Shown here in pieces: positions 57,423-64,000 of a stretch of DNA of 64,000 bases. The notes under the pieces were generated by a model. The model was not told where the DNA came from and ran no database searches. It was given only the letters and a program-made list of their open reading frames with translations. This stretch comes from Frigidibacter sp. SD6-1. Lineage in GTDB: Bacteria; Pseudomonadota; Alphaproteobacteria; Rhodobacterales; Rhodobacteraceae. Position numbers and translations under genes: made by a program. Location: contig NZ_JARJNR010000001.1 in NCBI RefSeq assembly GCF_030143255.1, forward strand, positions 62,001-126,000, in the 5' to 3' direction. Position 1 is the first letter of the stretch, and each line of letters opens with the position of its first letter.

Positions 57423-58454
57423 ATGAAGACCAATCCGGGGCGTTTCTTCGAGGATTACCGTCTGGGCGAGGTGATCGCCCATGCGGTGCCCCGGACCCTG
57501 TCGGGCGGCGAAAGGGCGCTCTATCACGCGCTCTATCCCGCCCGTCACGCGCTTTATTCGTCGGACGAATTCGCGCGCGCCTGCGGCCTGCCCGCCGCGC
57601 CGATGGACGATCTGATCGCCTTCCATACCGTTTTCGGCAAGACGGTGCCCGACATTTCGCTCAACGCCATAGCCAACCTCGGTTATGCCGAGGGCCGCTG
57701 GCTCGCCCCGGTCTGGCCGGGCGATACGATCCGGTCGGAAAGCGAGGTCATCGGGCTGAAGGAAAATTCGAACGGCGCCTCGGGCGTCGTCTGGGTCAGG
57801 ACACGCGGGCTGAACCAGTCGGGCGCCGTGGTTCTGGAATATGTCCGCTGGGTGATGGTCCGAAAGCGCGACCGCGCCGCGCCCGCGCCCTTCCCGCATG
57901 TGCCCGATCTGGCAAAGGTCGTGGACCCTGCGTCGCTGGTCGTGCCCGAGGGGCTCGATTTCCGCCGTTACGATTTCACGCTGGCGGGCGAGGCGCACCG
58001 TTTCGGCGACTATCAGATCGGCGAGAAGATCGACCATGTCGATGGCGTGACGGTCGAAGAGGCGGAACATATGCTCGCCACCCGCCTCTGGCAGAACACC
58101 GCGAAAGTCCATTTCGACCGGACCCAGCGCGAGGATGGCAAGCGGCTGATCTATGGCGGCCATGTGATCTCGCTTGCCCGCACGCTCAGCTTCAACGGGC
58201 TGGCGAATGCCCAGATGATCGTGGCGCTGAACGGCGGCAGCCACGCCAACCCCTGTTTCGCGGGCGACACGGTGCGCGCCTGGTCGGAGGTGCTGGACAA
58301 GGCCGAGACGGCAGCACCGGGGGTGGGGGCGCTGCGTCTGCGCCTGGTCGCCTTCAGGGACGGCGCGTCTCCATTCGCGCTGAAAGGCGAGGACGGGAAG
58401 TACGATCCGTCGGTTCTGCTTGACCTCGATTATTGGGCGCTGGCGTCTGTTTAG
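57423..58454 (+). CDS. mch: mesaconyl-CoA hydratase (beta-methylmalyl-CoA dehydratase)
   Basis: A 343-residue double-hotdog MaoC-like hydratase that interconverts mesaconyl-CoA and beta-methylmalyl-CoA in the ethylmalonyl-CoA pathway. Length equals that of the R. sphaeroides enzyme. The first domain starts GRFFEDYRLGEVIAHAVPRT and contains DLIAFHTVFGKTVPDISLNAIANLGYAEG. The second includes LATRLWQNTAKVHFD and IYGGHVISLARTLSFNGL. The gene follows nnrU by 14 bp with GGAGGAAAC before ATG, and precedes the sdh promoter. Together with mcl2 it indicates glyoxylate-bypass-independent acetate assimilation. Confidence 0.93.
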   Translation: MKTNPGRFFEDYRLGEVIAHAVPRTLSGGERALYHALYPARHALYSSDEFARACGLPAAPMDDLIAFHTVFGKTVPDISLNAIANLGYAEGRWLAPVWPGDTIRSESEVIGLKENSNGASGVVWVRTRGLNQSGAVVLEYVRWVMVRKRDRAAPAPFPHVPDLAKVVDPASLVVPEGLDFRRYDFTLAGEAHRFGDYQIGEKIDHVDGVTVEEAEHMLATRLWQNTAKVHFDRTQREDGKRLIYGGHVISLARTLSFNGLANAQMIVALNGGSHANPCFAGDTVRAWSEVLDKAETAAPGVGALRLRLVAFRDGASPFALKGEDGKYDPSVLLDLDYWALASV

Positions 58455-58463
58455 GAAGCCGAT

Positions 58464-58496
58464 TTGTGATCACTTGAAAAAAGTGCGTGATCACAA
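58464..58496. promoter_or_regulatory. paired GTGATCAC operator upstream of sdhC
   Basis: TTGTGATCAC (58464-58473) and GTGATCACAA (58487-58496) are mutual inverted repeats. The cores GTGATCAC (58466-58473, 58487-58494) have centres 21 bp apart around an A-rich spacer (TTGAAAAAAGTGC). It lies 136-168 bp upstream of the sdhC ATG and begins 10 bp after the mch stop. Composition, spacing and A-tract match the pair upstream of sucC (46590-46630). Confidence 0.72.
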
Positions 58497-58631
58497 GGGC
58501 GACATTTAGCCCTAACGGAAACCCTTCAATCCGCATTTGCTGCAATTGCAGCGTGACTTGCGCGTGAAATCGGGTAATCAGGGCCTAGTGATCTCCGGGC
58601 GGAAGGTCCGGTCCGAGCGGTGGAGGAGAGA

Positions 58632-59015
58632 ATGGCGGAAACCAAGCGTGTGGTAAGGCCCCTGTCGCCGCATCTGCAGATCTACCGGCCGCAGATGACC
58701 GCGATCAGCTCGATCCTGACGCGGATCACCGGCAATGGCATGATCGTCGGCGCGATCCTCATGGTCTGGTGGCTGCTCGCCGCCGCGACGAGTCCCGCCT
58801 ATTTCGCTTTCGTCGACGGGCTTCTGCACAGCTGGATCGGCAAGATCATCCTCACCGGCTCGCTCTGGGCGGTCTGGTACCATTACCTCGCCGGCCTCCG
58901 GCACCTGTGGTTCGACGCGGGCCGCGGGCTCGAGATTAAGACCGCCGAAAAGCTCGGCTGGGGCTGCGTCATCGGATCGGTCGTCCTGACGATCCTCACC
59001 TTCTTCTTCATCTGA
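58632..59015 (+). CDS. sdhC: succinate dehydrogenase cytochrome b556 subunit
   Basis: Membrane anchor subunit (127 residues) of complex II, three membrane helices (about 30-50, 64-84, 105-126). The N-terminal RPLSPHLQIYRPQMTAISSILTRITG is the family signature with quinone-site residues; the heme-ligand His lies in WYHYLAGLRHLWFD. The start at 58632 is preceded by GGAGGAGAGA; GTG 58620 would overlap that site. First gene of sdhC-sdhD-sdhA-x-x-sdhB. Confidence 0.96.
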   Translation: MAETKRVVRPLSPHLQIYRPQMTAISSILTRITGNGMIVGAILMVWWLLAAATSPAYFAFVDGLLHSWIGKIILTGSLWAVWYHYLAGLRHLWFDAGRGLEIKTAEKLGWGCVIGSVVLTILTFFFI

Positions 59016-59026
59016 AAGGGGCGGCC

Positions 59027-59398
59027 ATGCGTTATCTGACCGACCGCAAGCGCGCCGAGGGCAAGGGCGCCTCCCACACCGGGACCGAGCATCACTGGTA
59101 CATGCAGGCCTCGGGTGCCGCACTCGCCTTCCTCGTTCCCGTCTTCGTCATCGCCCTTGGCCGCGCCTTCGGCCGCGATCATGCGGGCGTGGTGGAGTTC
59201 TTCGCCCGGCCGCATGTGGCGATCCTGACCGGGCTCGTCCTCTTCGTCTCGATGCGGCATTTCGCCAAGGGCGCCACGATGATGATCGAGGATTACGCGC
59301 GCGGCTCGACCCGCAAGGCGCTGGTCATTGCCGCCATATCGCTTTCCTATCTGATCACCGCGACCGGGCTTTTCGCACTCGCCCGCATCGCGCTCTGA
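59027..59398 (+). CDS. sdhD: succinate dehydrogenase membrane anchor subunit
   Basis: Second membrane anchor of complex II (123 residues) with three hydrophobic segments (about 28-45, 60-76, 97-120). The segment [18 protein letters not shown] is the conserved SdhD block, with the Arg/His and Asp-Tyr near the quinone site. N-terminal [19 protein letters not shown] is typical of alphaproteobacterial SdhD. Spacing to sdhC is 11 bp and to sdhA 10 bp. Confidence 0.95.
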   Translation: MRYLTDRKRAEGKGASHTGTEHHWYMQASGAALAFLVPVFVIALGRAFGRDHAGVVEFFARPHVAILTGLVLFVSMRHFAKGATMMIEDYARGSTRKALVIAAISLSYLITATGLFALARIAL

Positions 59399-59408
59399 AA
59401 GGCTGACC

Positions 59409-61211
59409 ATGACCGCTTATCCGTACGAGACGCATGAATATGACGTTGTGGTCGTGGGCGCGGGCGGCGCGGGGTTGCGCGCCACGCTGGGCATGGCCGA
59501 ACAGGGCCTGCGCACCGCCTGCGTGACCAAGGTCTTTCCGACGCGGTCCCATACCGTGGCTGCGCAGGGCGGCATCGCCGCGTCGCTCGGCAACATGGGG
59601 CCGGACAGCTGGCAATGGCACATGTACGACACGGTGAAAGGGTCGGACTGGCTGGGCGACACGGATGCAATGGAATATCTGGCCCGCGAGGCGCCGAAGG
59701 CGGTCTACGAGCTGGAACATTACGGCGTGCCCTTCAGCCGAACCGAGGAGGGCAAGATCTACCAGCGCCCCTTCGGCGGCCATACGACCGAATTCGGCGA
59801 AGGCCCGCCGGTGCAACGCACCTGTGCCGCCGCCGACCGCACGGGCCATGCGATCCTGCATACGCTTTATGGGCAGTCGCTGAAGAACAACGCGGAATTC
59901 TTCATCGAATATTTCGCGCTGGACCTGATCATCACCGACGGCGCCTGCACCGGGGTCGTCTGCTGGAAGCTCGACGACGGCACGATCCATGTCTTCAATG
60001 CCAAGATGGTGGTGCTGGCAACGGGCGGTTACGGCCGGGCGTATTTCTCCGCGACCTCGGCCCATACCTGCACCGGCGACGGCGGCGGCATGGTGGCGCG
60101 GGCGGGGCTGCCGCTTCAGGACATGGAATTCGTGCAGTTCCACCCGACCGGCATCTATGGCTCGGGCTGCCTGATCACCGAGGGTGCGCGCGGCGAGGGC
60201 GGGTATCTGACCAACTCCGAGGGCGAGCGTTTCATGGAACGCTATGCGCCGACCTACAAGGACCTTGCCAGCCGTGACGTGGTCAGCCGCTGCATGACGA
60301 TCGAGATCCGCGAGGGCCGCGGCGTGGGCGAGGGCAAGGACCATATCCACCTGCACCTCAACCACCTGCCGCCCGAGACCTTGCACGAACGCCTGCCGGG
60401 CATTTCGGAATCGGCGAAGATCTTCGCCGGGGTCGATGTGACGAAAGAGCCGATTCCGGTCCTGCCCACCGTCCATTACAACATGGGCGGCATTCCCACG
60501 AACTATTGGGGCGAGGTGCTGAACCCGCAGCCCGGCAATCCGGACAATGTCTTCCCCGGCCTGATGGCGGTGGGCGAGGCAGGCTGCGCCAGCGTTCACG
60601 GCGCGAACCGGTTGGGGTCGAACAGCCTCATTGACCTCGTGGTCTTTGGCCGCGCGGCGGCAATTCGCGCCGGTCAGATCGTCAAGCCGGGCGCGGCCAA
60701 TGTGGCGTTGAACAAGGCCGAGGTCGACCGGGCGCTCGCGCGCTTCGACGGGCTGCGCCATGCCAAGGGCGCGGTGCCGACCGCCGACCTGCGGCTGGAG
60801 ATGCAGAAAACCATGCAGGCCGATGCCGCCGTCTTCCGCACCGACAAGACGCTCGCCGAGGGCGTCGAGAAGATGACCAGGGTCGCCGCCAAGATGGATG
60901 ACCTGAAGGTCACCGACAGGTCGATGGTGTGGAACAGCGACCTGATGGAGACGCTGGAACTCACGAACCTGATGCCCAACGCGCTGGCAACCATTGTCGC
61001 GGCGGAGGCCCGCAAGGAAAGCCGCGGCGCGCACGCGCACGAGGATTATCCCAACCGCGACGACAAGACATGGCGCGTCCATTCGCTGGCGATGGTCGAA
61101 GGTGCGAAGGTGACGCTGACCACCCGGCCCGTGCATCTCGATCCGCTCACGAGAGAATCCGAGGGCGGGATCGACCTGAAAAAGATTGCGCCGAAGGCGC
61201 GGGTCTATTGA
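59409..61211 (+). CDS. sdhA: succinate dehydrogenase flavoprotein subunit
   Basis: Catalytic FAD subunit (600 residues) oxidising succinate to fumarate. FAD site [20 protein letters not shown]; covalent-FAD His in [17 protein letters not shown] (about residue 46); active-site regions [39 protein letters not shown] and [20 protein letters not shown]. Full length. Its stop codon overlaps the start of a small lipoprotein gene by one base, and sdhB follows only after two extra genes. Confidence 0.97.
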   Translation: MTAYPYETHEYDVVVVGAGGAGLRATLGMAEQGLRTACVTKVFPTRSHTVAAQGGIAASLGNMGPDSWQWHMYDTVKGSDWLGDTDAMEYLAREAPKAVYELEHYGVPFSRTEEGKIYQRPFGGHTTEFGEGPPVQRTCAAADRTGHAILHTLYGQSLKNNAEFFIEYFALDLIITDGACTGVVCWKLDDGTIHVFNAKMVVLATGGYGRAYFSATSAHTCTGDGGGMVARAGLPLQDMEFVQFHPTGIYGSGCLITEGARGEGGYLTNSEGERFMERYAPTYKDLASRDVVSRCMTIEIREGRGVGEGKDHIHLHLNHLPPETLHERLPGISESAKIFAGVDVTKEPIPVLPTVHYNMGGIPTNYWGEVLNPQPGNPDNVFPGLMAVGEAGCASVHGANRLGSNSLIDLVVFGRAAAIRAGQIVKPGAANVALNKAEVDRALARFDGLRHAKGAVPTADLRLEMQKTMQADAAVFRTDKTLAEGVEKMTRVAAKMDDLKVTDRSMVWNSDLMETLELTNLMPNALATIVAAEARKESRGAHAHEDYPNRDDKTWRVHSLAMVEGAKVTLTTRPVHLDPLTRESEGGIDLKKIAPKARVY

Positions 61212-61513
61212 TGCGGATCGCGCCCCATATCGCGCTCGCGGCGGCCGCGCTGCTGGCCGCCTGCGGCCCCATGTCGGTCGAGCGGGCCGAGCGGGAATGT
61301 TTCCAGCGCGCCCGCCTGGCGGCCGCGCCGCGCGGGATGGTTGCTGTCGGCGCGGGCTCGGGCGGCAACGTTGGCGCGAAGCTCAGCCTGTCGGTTTCCT
61401 CCGACTTCATCCAGGGCCGCGACCCATCGGCGGTCTATGACGCTTGCGTCTTGCAGAAATCCGGCCAGCCGCCCCGGCAGCCGCTTTACACCCGATCCGA
61501 TTGGCGGGGATAA
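61211..61513 (+). CDS. small lipoprotein within the sdh operon
   Basis: A 100-residue predicted lipoprotein with signal peptide [18 protein letters not shown] (Cys18 of the lipobox). The mature part is short: CGPMSVERAERECFQRARLA, a Gly-rich VGAGSGGNVGAKLSLSVSSD strand, and VYDACVLQKSG. Its ATG uses the last base of the sdhA stop, implying translational coupling. Its position between sdhA and sdhB suggests co-expression with complex II rather than a known role in it. Confidence 0.8.
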   Translation: MRIAPHIALAAAALLAACGPMSVERAERECFQRARLAAAPRGMVAVGAGSGGNVGAKLSLSVSSDFIQGRDPSAVYDACVLQKSGQPPRQPLYTRSDWRG

Positions 61514-61635
61514 GATGCTGCCGATCGCGCCATCACCATACTGTTCGACGCGCCGCAGCCGCAGATCGGTCAATGGCCAGGCGGGAAGGCGGCCGACCTT
61601 CCGCAACGTCTGGCGGGAACGAAAAGGACCGATTG

Positions 61636-62445
61636 ATGAGCGATGAGCCCACAAGCGTTGCGGGCGTCGAAACCGGGCAGGATGACACCCGGCGCCCCGT
61701 TGACCAGACCGCCCAGTTCGCGGATGTCATCGCGGCGCGCGTGCGCAAGCTGCTCCGGTCCCTCAAGCGTGACGCCGCGGGCGTTCATCCTCGTTCCTGT
61801 CCGCTCTGCGATTACTATGGCGCCTTCACGCCCTACGGCTTTCCCCTGCGGTTTGACGCGCAATGCGCGAAGTGCGGCTCGCTGGAGCGGCATCGCCTCG
61901 TCAAGCTGCTGCTTGACCGGAAGAAGGTTATCGGCCCCGGGCACAGCGTCCTGCATTTTGCACCCGAGCCGCAGCTTGGCGCGACCATCCGCGCCCTCGC
62001 TGGGCATTATGTCACGGCCGATCTGATGCGCCCTCGCGTCGATCTGAAGCTGAACATCGAGGCGATGGACCTGGCCGATGACAGCTTTGACCGTATCGTC
62101 TGCTGCCAGATTCTCGAACATGTGGACGATCGCAAGGCGCTTGCGGAAATGTTCCGGGTACTGCGCCCAGGCGGGGTAGCCCTTCTGAATACGCCGGTGA
62201 TCGAGGGCTGGGACGAAACATACGAGAATCCTGAAATCGACGGCGCTCGGATGCGCTTGCTGCATTTCGGCCAGGCCGATCACGTGCGCTATTACGGTCG
62301 AGACCTGCGTGACCGGATAACGGCGGCCGGCTTTGCGCTGGAGGAATTCAACTCGGTCGAACCCGACGTTTCGACCTATGGCCTTTGGCGGGGCGAGCGG
62401 ATCTTTCTCGCCCGCAAGCCCGCCCTGGGCACCATGAATATCTGA
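61636..62445 (+). CDS. methyltransferase with zinc-ribbon-like N-terminus, between sdhA and sdhB
   Basis: A 269-residue SAM-dependent methyltransferase. Residues ~55-85 hold two Cys pairs (SCPLCDYYGAF and QCAKCGSLERHRL) that look like a zinc ribbon. They are followed by VLHFAPEPQLGATIRAL, ITADLM-type and DSFDRIVCCQILEHVDDRKALAEMFRVLRPGG-type methyltransferase blocks. Similar proteins are found near polysaccharide genes. It is inserted between the small lipoprotein and sdhB, 12 bp before the latter, so it must be transcribed with sdh. The insertion is unusual; the substrate is unknown. Confidence 0.83.
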   Translation: MSDEPTSVAGVETGQDDTRRPVDQTAQFADVIAARVRKLLRSLKRDAAGVHPRSCPLCDYYGAFTPYGFPLRFDAQCAKCGSLERHRLVKLLLDRKKVIGPGHSVLHFAPEPQLGATIRALAGHYVTADLMRPRVDLKLNIEAMDLADDSFDRIVCCQILEHVDDRKALAEMFRVLRPGGVALLNTPVIEGWDETYENPEIDGARMRLLHFGQADHVRYYGRDLRDRITAAGFALEEFNSVEPDVSTYGLWRGERIFLARKPALGTMNI

Positions 62446-62457
62446 GACGAGGCACCG

Positions 62458-63234
62458 ATGGTCCAGTTCACCCTTCCCAAGAATTCCAAGGTCCGCGTCG
62501 GCAAGACCTGGCCGAAGCCCGAGGGTAAGAATGTGCGGAAGTTCCGCATCTATCGCTGGGACCCGGACACCGGCGAGAACCCGCGGGTCGATACCTATTT
62601 CCTCGACATGGACAAGTGCGGGCCGATGGTTCTGGACGCGCTGATCAAGATCAAGAACGAGGTCGATCCGACGCTGACCTTCCGCCGGTCGTGCCGGGAA
62701 GGCATCTGCGGCTCCTGCGCGATGAACATCGACGGGATCAACACGCTGGCCTGCATCTATGGCCTCGACGAGGTGAAGGGCGATGTGGCGATCTATCCCT
62801 TGCCGCACATGCCGGTGGTGAAGGACCTGATCCCCGACCTCACGCATTTTTATGCCCAGCATGCCTCGATCATGCCGTGGCTGGAGACCAAGACCAACCG
62901 CCCAGCGAAGGAATGGCGCCAGTCGATCGAGGACCGCAAGAAGCTCGACGGGCTTTATGAATGCGTGATGTGCGCCTCCTGCTCGACCTCCTGCCCCTCC
63001 TACTGGTGGAACTCCGACCGCTACCTCGGCCCGGCCGCGCTTTTGCATGCCTATCGCTGGATCATCGATTCACGCGACGAGGCGACGGGCGACCGGCTCG
63101 ACGATCTTGAAGATCCGTTCAAGCTTTACCGCTGCCACACGATCATGAACTGCGCCAAGACCTGCCCCAAGGGGCTGAACCCGGCCAAGGCCATCGCCGA
63201 GATCAAGAAGATGATGGTCGAGCGGGTGGTCTGA
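62458..63234 (+). CDS. sdhB: succinate dehydrogenase iron-sulfur subunit
   Basis: Fe-S subunit (258 residues) carrying electrons from FAD to quinone. 2Fe-2S site [17 protein letters not shown] plus a later Cys (LACIYG); 4Fe-4S site [16 protein letters not shown]; 3Fe-4S and second cluster region [17 protein letters not shown]. Length and cluster motifs are normal. The gene is separated from sdhA by a lipoprotein and a methyltransferase gene but is in the same orientation. Confidence 0.97.
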   Translation: MVQFTLPKNSKVRVGKTWPKPEGKNVRKFRIYRWDPDTGENPRVDTYFLDMDKCGPMVLDALIKIKNEVDPTLTFRRSCREGICGSCAMNIDGINTLACIYGLDEVKGDVAIYPLPHMPVVKDLIPDLTHFYAQHASIMPWLETKTNRPAKEWRQSIEDRKKLDGLYECVMCASCSTSCPSYWWNSDRYLGPAALLHAYRWIIDSRDEATGDRLDDLEDPFKLYRCHTIMNCAKTCPKGLNPAKAIAEIKKMMVERVV

Positions 63235-63235
63235 G

Positions 63236-63487
63236 ATGGAACCGCAGGCGCCCCGGCGAGAGATGTATCCGGGCGACGCGCTGCTTGACGAGGATTGCAC
63301 TTTCGCCGGGGTGGTGGGCGGCGATCTGACCATCGCGCCGGGGCGCCGCGTCATTGTCGGCGGCATGGTTCAGGGCAACCTGATCGTCTCCGAAGGCGCC
63401 GAAGTGATCCTGCGCGGCATGATCGGCGGCGAGATCGTCACTCTCGGCGGCACGGTCTCGGGCCCCGGCATGGTGGCGCGGGGCTGA
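63236..63487 (+). CDS. small bactofilin-like (polymer-forming) protein
   Basis: An 83-residue protein with short Gly/Val-rich beta repeats: GVVGGDLTIAPGRRVIVGGM, VQGNLIVSEGAEVILRGM and IGGEIVTLGG, the right-handed beta-helix pattern of bactofilins and related polymer-forming proteins. It is shorter than true bactofilins (about 110-200 residues) and has no membrane segment. It starts one base after the sdhB stop, indicating co-transcription. A cytoskeletal or scaffold role is inferred from the fold only. Confidence 0.72.
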   Translation: MEPQAPRREMYPGDALLDEDCTFAGVVGGDLTIAPGRRVIVGGMVQGNLIVSEGAEVILRGMIGGEIVTLGGTVSGPGMVARG

Positions 63488-63611
63488 CGGCCCGCCTCAT
63501 GCTCCTGCAGGATGCCAATGATCTGCGTCCGTCGGTCGTGCCTTCTTCATCGTCCGTCCTCTCCAAGGGCCGGACTCTAATCGCAGATGGAGGAAAAATC
63601 CCGTGGCAGGA

Positions 63612-63683
63612 CTAGGGGTCGAGGCTTTCGAGCAGGGCGTCGGTGCGTGCGACGCTGAGGTCGATGATGGATTGTGCGGCCAT
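63612..63683 (-). CDS. possible 23-residue micro-protein
   Basis: ATG 63683, preceded by GGGAGG with a 4-nt gap, opens a 23-codon frame MAAQSIIDLSVARTDALLES..., ending TAG at 63612. It follows the phzF-family stop by 40 bp on the same strand. The good ribosome-binding site is the only evidence; no homologue is known to me. Confidence 0.25.
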   Translation of the reverse strand: MAAQSIIDLSVARTDALLESLDP

Positions 63684-63723
63684 GATGCCTCCCGCCGCCA
63701 GACTAGCGGCGGTGCCGCAGGCT

Positions 63724-64000
63724 TCAAGCCGGATCGGGCAGGATGCGGGTGGCTCCCGTCAGGCGTACGCGGCCGCCGGGTTCGGTCGGGGCCTCCACCA
63801 GAATTTCACATGGCACGCCCATGTCCTCGCCCTGACGGATGGTGAAGCGACCGCCGGGCATTCCGGGCCAGCCGAGGTCGACCAGCGCGCCCGCAAGCGC
63901 CGCCGCCGCGGCCCCGGTCGCCGGGTCTTCGACCAGGCCGCCGATGGCGAAGGCATTGCGGACGTGAAAGAGCGTGGGGCCGTCCGCGACGGCAAGGCAG
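63724..64000 (-). CDS. PhzF-family epimerase/isomerase, C-terminal part
   Basis: A frame open from the right window edge to TGA at 63724, 91 residues. The segment VRNAFAIGGLVEDPATGAAAAALAG is the PhzF family C-terminal signature (VEDPATGSA-like), where Asp and Thr take part in the catalytic site. The remaining C-terminus ends RVRLTGATRILPD. The N-terminal catalytic Glu lies outside the window. Substrates of PhzF relatives vary (phenazine precursor, DAP-like epimers), so only the family is assigned. Confidence 0.85.
   Translation of the reverse strand, partial: CLAVADGPTLFHVRNAFAIGGLVEDPATGAAAAALAGALVDLGWPGMPGGRFTIRQGEDMGVPCEILVEAPTEPGGRVRLTGATRILPDPA

Noticed and set aside
61514-61646. 43-codon frame MLPIAPSPYCSTRR between the sdh lipoprotein and methyltransferase
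   Set aside because: Highly basic translation, poor ribosome-binding site, and overlap with the next start; judged untranslated spacer.
63497-63550. 17-codon leader-like peptide MKKARPTDADHWHPAGA on the minus strand with a good GGAG
   Set aside because: A leader peptide needs a downstream gene on the same strand; the next gene that way (63236-63487) is on the opposite strand, so no regulated target is visible.

Overview
The window is a GC-rich (mid-60s %), gene-dense chromosomal segment of an alphaproteobacterium, most likely a member of the Rhodobacteraceae. Several features point there: an opgG-opgI-opgH-opgC glucan operon in the order described for Rhodobacter sphaeroides, ethylmalonyl-CoA-pathway genes (mcl2, mch) beside sdhCDAB and mdh, a SqrR-type ArsR repressor, and a TCA supercluster mdh / sucC-sucD-sucA-sucB-lpd. 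The genus cannot be fixed from this sequence. No rRNA, tRNA, CRISPR array, phage or intact transposase gene was recognised.

Layout. 1-2.7 kb: the end of an atypical SDR, an orphan Fe3+-type ABC ATPase, and a YafY-like regulator with a small ABM-like protein. 2.9-5.5 kb: tatABC plus a DUF815 ATPase. 5.5-12.7 kb: a divergent carbohydrate locus, with the binding protein and two permeases on the minus strand and the ATPase, SGNH hydrolase, RbsD/FucU mutarotase and ribokinase on the plus strand. 12.7-19 kb: a second SGNH hydrolase, then opgGIHC for osmoregulated periplasmic glucans. 19-25 kb: a catabolic-looking cluster (Rieske oxygenase, FMO-like flavoprotein, RidA, DUF1028, LysR, M20 amidohydrolase). 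25-29 kb: GSCFA protein, SqrR-like repressor, flavin reductase, CorA transporter, aroQ. 29-35 kb: a cyclase-MarR-iorA-iorB operon and a divergent pirin. 35-46.5 kb: the 2-oxoglutarate dehydrogenase/succinyl-CoA synthetase operon on the minus strand, with unusual insertions. 46.6-53.5 kb: accessory genes (periplasmic protein, pepT, methyltransferases, glycosyltransferase fusion). 53.5-64 kb: mdh, TauE, mcl2, nnrU, mch, sdhC-sdhD-sdhA-(lipoprotein)-(methyltransferase)-sdhB, a bactofilin-like mini-protein and the end of a phzF-family gene.

How the genes work together. The right half is a central-carbon island: 2-oxoglutarate to succinyl-CoA (SucAB/Lpd), to succinate (SucCD), to fumarate (SdhCDAB), with malate to oxaloacetate by Mdh. 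Malyl-CoA thioesterase and mesaconyl-CoA hydratase link it to acetate assimilation without the glyoxylate bypass. Two promoters of the island, sucC and sdhC, share a paired GTGATCAC operator with identical 21-bp centre spacing. The left half couples the Tat exporter with Tat-type cargo (the sugar-binding protein and OpgG).

The strongest items for a second look are the shared sucC/sdhC operator pair, three Cys-pair secreted proteins lodged between sucC and sucD behind a 24-bp inverted repeat, the Rieske-RidA-DUF1028-M20 cluster, and four families of dispersed hairpin repeats in intergenic gaps.
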